Positions 62,510 through 64,000 of a stretch of DNA of 64,000 nt are shown piece after piece. The notes below the pieces were generated by a model. The model worked only from the letters and a program-made list of their open reading frames with translations, was not told the DNA's origin and made no database searches. Each line of letters starts with the position of its first letter. Within the stretch, counting starts at the first letter, position 1. The stretch comes from Panagrolaimus kolymaensis (Eukaryota > Nematoda > Chromadorea > Rhabditida > Panagrolaimidae). The stretch is from NCBI GenBank assembly GCA_028622995.1, contig JAJQJQ010000013.1:3720001-3784000 (forward strand). Direction: 5' to 3'. Position numbers and translations under genes: made by a program.

Positions 62510-64000
62510 TTAAATAACGAAAAGTTTTCCAGCCTCCACGGTTATTGGCTTTTTGAATGCATGGACGATCATCATCGAAGGGCATAGATCTTTCAAATTT
62601 ATCAAAAATTGCTCTGCAATGGAACCAAAAATTTGTTCCTCATCTCTGGCTTTTCTGGATCGTTGAGTCAATTGTCGAGCGGCAAAAGAGGAACTCTTTT
62701 CAAGCTCATTATCTTGATGAATATTTTCTTTGACATCTAAGTCGTCTACTTTCTCCGTGATTATTTTTAAATCCTCATTTGTGTGTCCCATAATCACCAA
62801 ATTTTGAGCTGACGATTGTGAATTAATTAATATTTTTTCCATAATATTTTCCAATGAATGATTCTCGGATTTGTTGTCATTCATTTTAATTTTATGATAA
62901 ATGATATTTTTCTCATTGTTGTTATTATTCTCCTTGACCATGCTTTTGACAGCTTTAATTAATTCACTATCCATTTTAGTTTTTGTTGTTCCACTCTTCA
63001 AGCGGACAATTGTCAATTGGATGCCGCCTTTCACATGGGAATGAAGTTGAATCGCAAATTTAAAGGCTTCCATATCATTTAAAGATCCAATATTGGCAAA
63101 AATAAATATGATCCCAGTGTAAGGTACTCCATGGATAATGGAATCAGTGACGCCAGGAAGGTGTTTGTCAATAAAAATGCCAATGGTGGTGTGATTTGCA
63201 TGGTCGAGTATGTTTGTTATTTCTTTGGCTTGTTCCCCACTAAAAAATTATTTTTAAGGAACCATCAGTAATATTTTTTTAGTTTAAATATTTGAAACAG
63301 TTTTTTTTGTGACTAATTTTTTTCCTTCAATTAAATTTTTACCTTTCAACAACATCCTGTTGCCATGGCAAAATCACCAAATTACATTCTTCACTTTGAG
63401 CGATTTTATCAATTTCCATACCAATTTCATGTGGGTGTGTAGTGGCTACGAAGCATTTGGTTGTGGCTCCAATAAGTTTGCCGAAAAATTGGAATGTATT
63501 CAGAGTTGAATCGTTTTCGATAACATGATCTCTCTAAAGAAATAAGAATTTATTAACACTTTTTAAGTAAAATAAAATTTCTAATACCTGCGTAGAAACC
63601 ATTATAGCCGAAGAGCGATCCATATCTGTGAATGCTTTCAAGCCATTTAAAATGAGTTTGCCACCTGGAGGCAAGCTCATTCGAAACATTTGAAGGATAT
63701 TCGCTGTTAATGAAATTGATTCATTGTCTTTCAAATAAAGCAAAATATTTTGAATGGTTTCATTTTCACTGATTGTTGAGAATGTTCGCTTTTTTCCCTC
63801 TTGTGGCTCTATTTGATACTTTCGGGGATAGACCTACAAAATTAAAAATTCAAAATCAATGAAGGCTTAAATAAATAAATATAATTATTATGATTACCCA
63901 AGCAATGATGGGCGAAGTCATAAAGGTGGTGACCAAAGCCATGACAACCATAACGGCAAAAATTCGTCCGTTTATCACACCAGCGTCCATTCCAATGTTG
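62510..64000 (-). CDS. CPA2 (KHA1/CHX-like) cation/proton antiporter, C-terminal part, partial
   Basis: Exons 63898-64000 (open at the window edge), 63588-63833, 63343-63533 and 62510-63239 join in frame. The first visible exon encodes a membrane helix and its exit (GRIFAVMVVMALVTTFMTSP then IIAWVYPRKYQ), as in the last helix of CHX/KHA1-type K+(Na+)/H+ exchangers. The rest is the long cytosolic tail typical of that group (LLYLKDNES, MVVSTQ-like USP-fold segments, LVILPWQQ, GIFIDKHLPG). The transport domain lies beyond the right edge. Exchange of monovalent cations for protons across an intracellular membrane is known for the family; the location here is inferred. Confidence 0.8.

Overview
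The window looks like nuclear DNA of an AT-rich nematode. Support for this: intron-rich genes with short introns (mostly 40-60 nt) ending in TTTTCAG/TTTTTAG; families typical of nematodes (expanded serine carboxypeptidases, histidine acid phosphatase, C-type lectin with a Thr/Pro tail, BEL/Pao-type gag zinc knuckles, F-box-like proteins); and small non-autonomous hAT-type transposons. A clade IV (Tylenchina/panagrolaimid-like) origin is a guess from the gene flavour only.

Layout. Positions 1-20326 are one uninterrupted satellite: 135 complete 150-bp monomers plus a decayed partial one. There are two monomer types that differ in a single 28-bp block, and clear higher-order repeats. The rest, about 43.7 kb, is gene-bearing. 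At 20.7-22.9 kb (minus) lies an eight-exon gene for a 583-aa protein: a possible PH-like domain, a helical region, an acidic linker and two C2HC finger modules. A decaying paralogue with six such modules lies at 55.9-59.4 kb (minus). It carries a frameshift and two different hAT-type MITEs stacked in one exon on the same 8-bp target.

Between these two genes lies a serine carboxypeptidase cluster of eight copies: four intact (25.1-26.8 kb minus, 31.4-32.9 kb plus, 36.6-38.1 kb minus, 54.2-55.7 kb plus), two with disabling mutations (29.6-31.1 kb and 52.4-53.8 kb, minus), one truncated 5' end (38.4 kb) and one 3' fragment (46.6 kb). Six of them form three head-to-head pairs sharing 330-375 bp promoters with a TATA box on each side, and one pair is inverted relative to another. 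Four small secreted Cys-containing peptide genes are scattered through the same region, together with a histidine acid phosphatase, a carboxylesterase with a MITE in its last intron, and a cytochrome P450 pseudogene lying between ~200-bp inverted repeats. There are also three F-box-like genes, one with a gag-type zinc-knuckle exon, and one unrecognised gene.

The right end holds a C-type lectin with a Lys-Pro-Thr-Pro repeat tail (61.2-62.1 kb) and the 3' part of a CPA2/KHA1-like cation/proton antiporter that runs off the window.

Functionally, carboxypeptidases, acid phosphatase, esterase, lectin and small Cys-rich peptides all have signal peptides. Together they would fit a gut or secreted digestive/defence repertoire (inference). 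Exon boundaries were derived by reading splice sites and checking that reading frames join; no transcript evidence was available.
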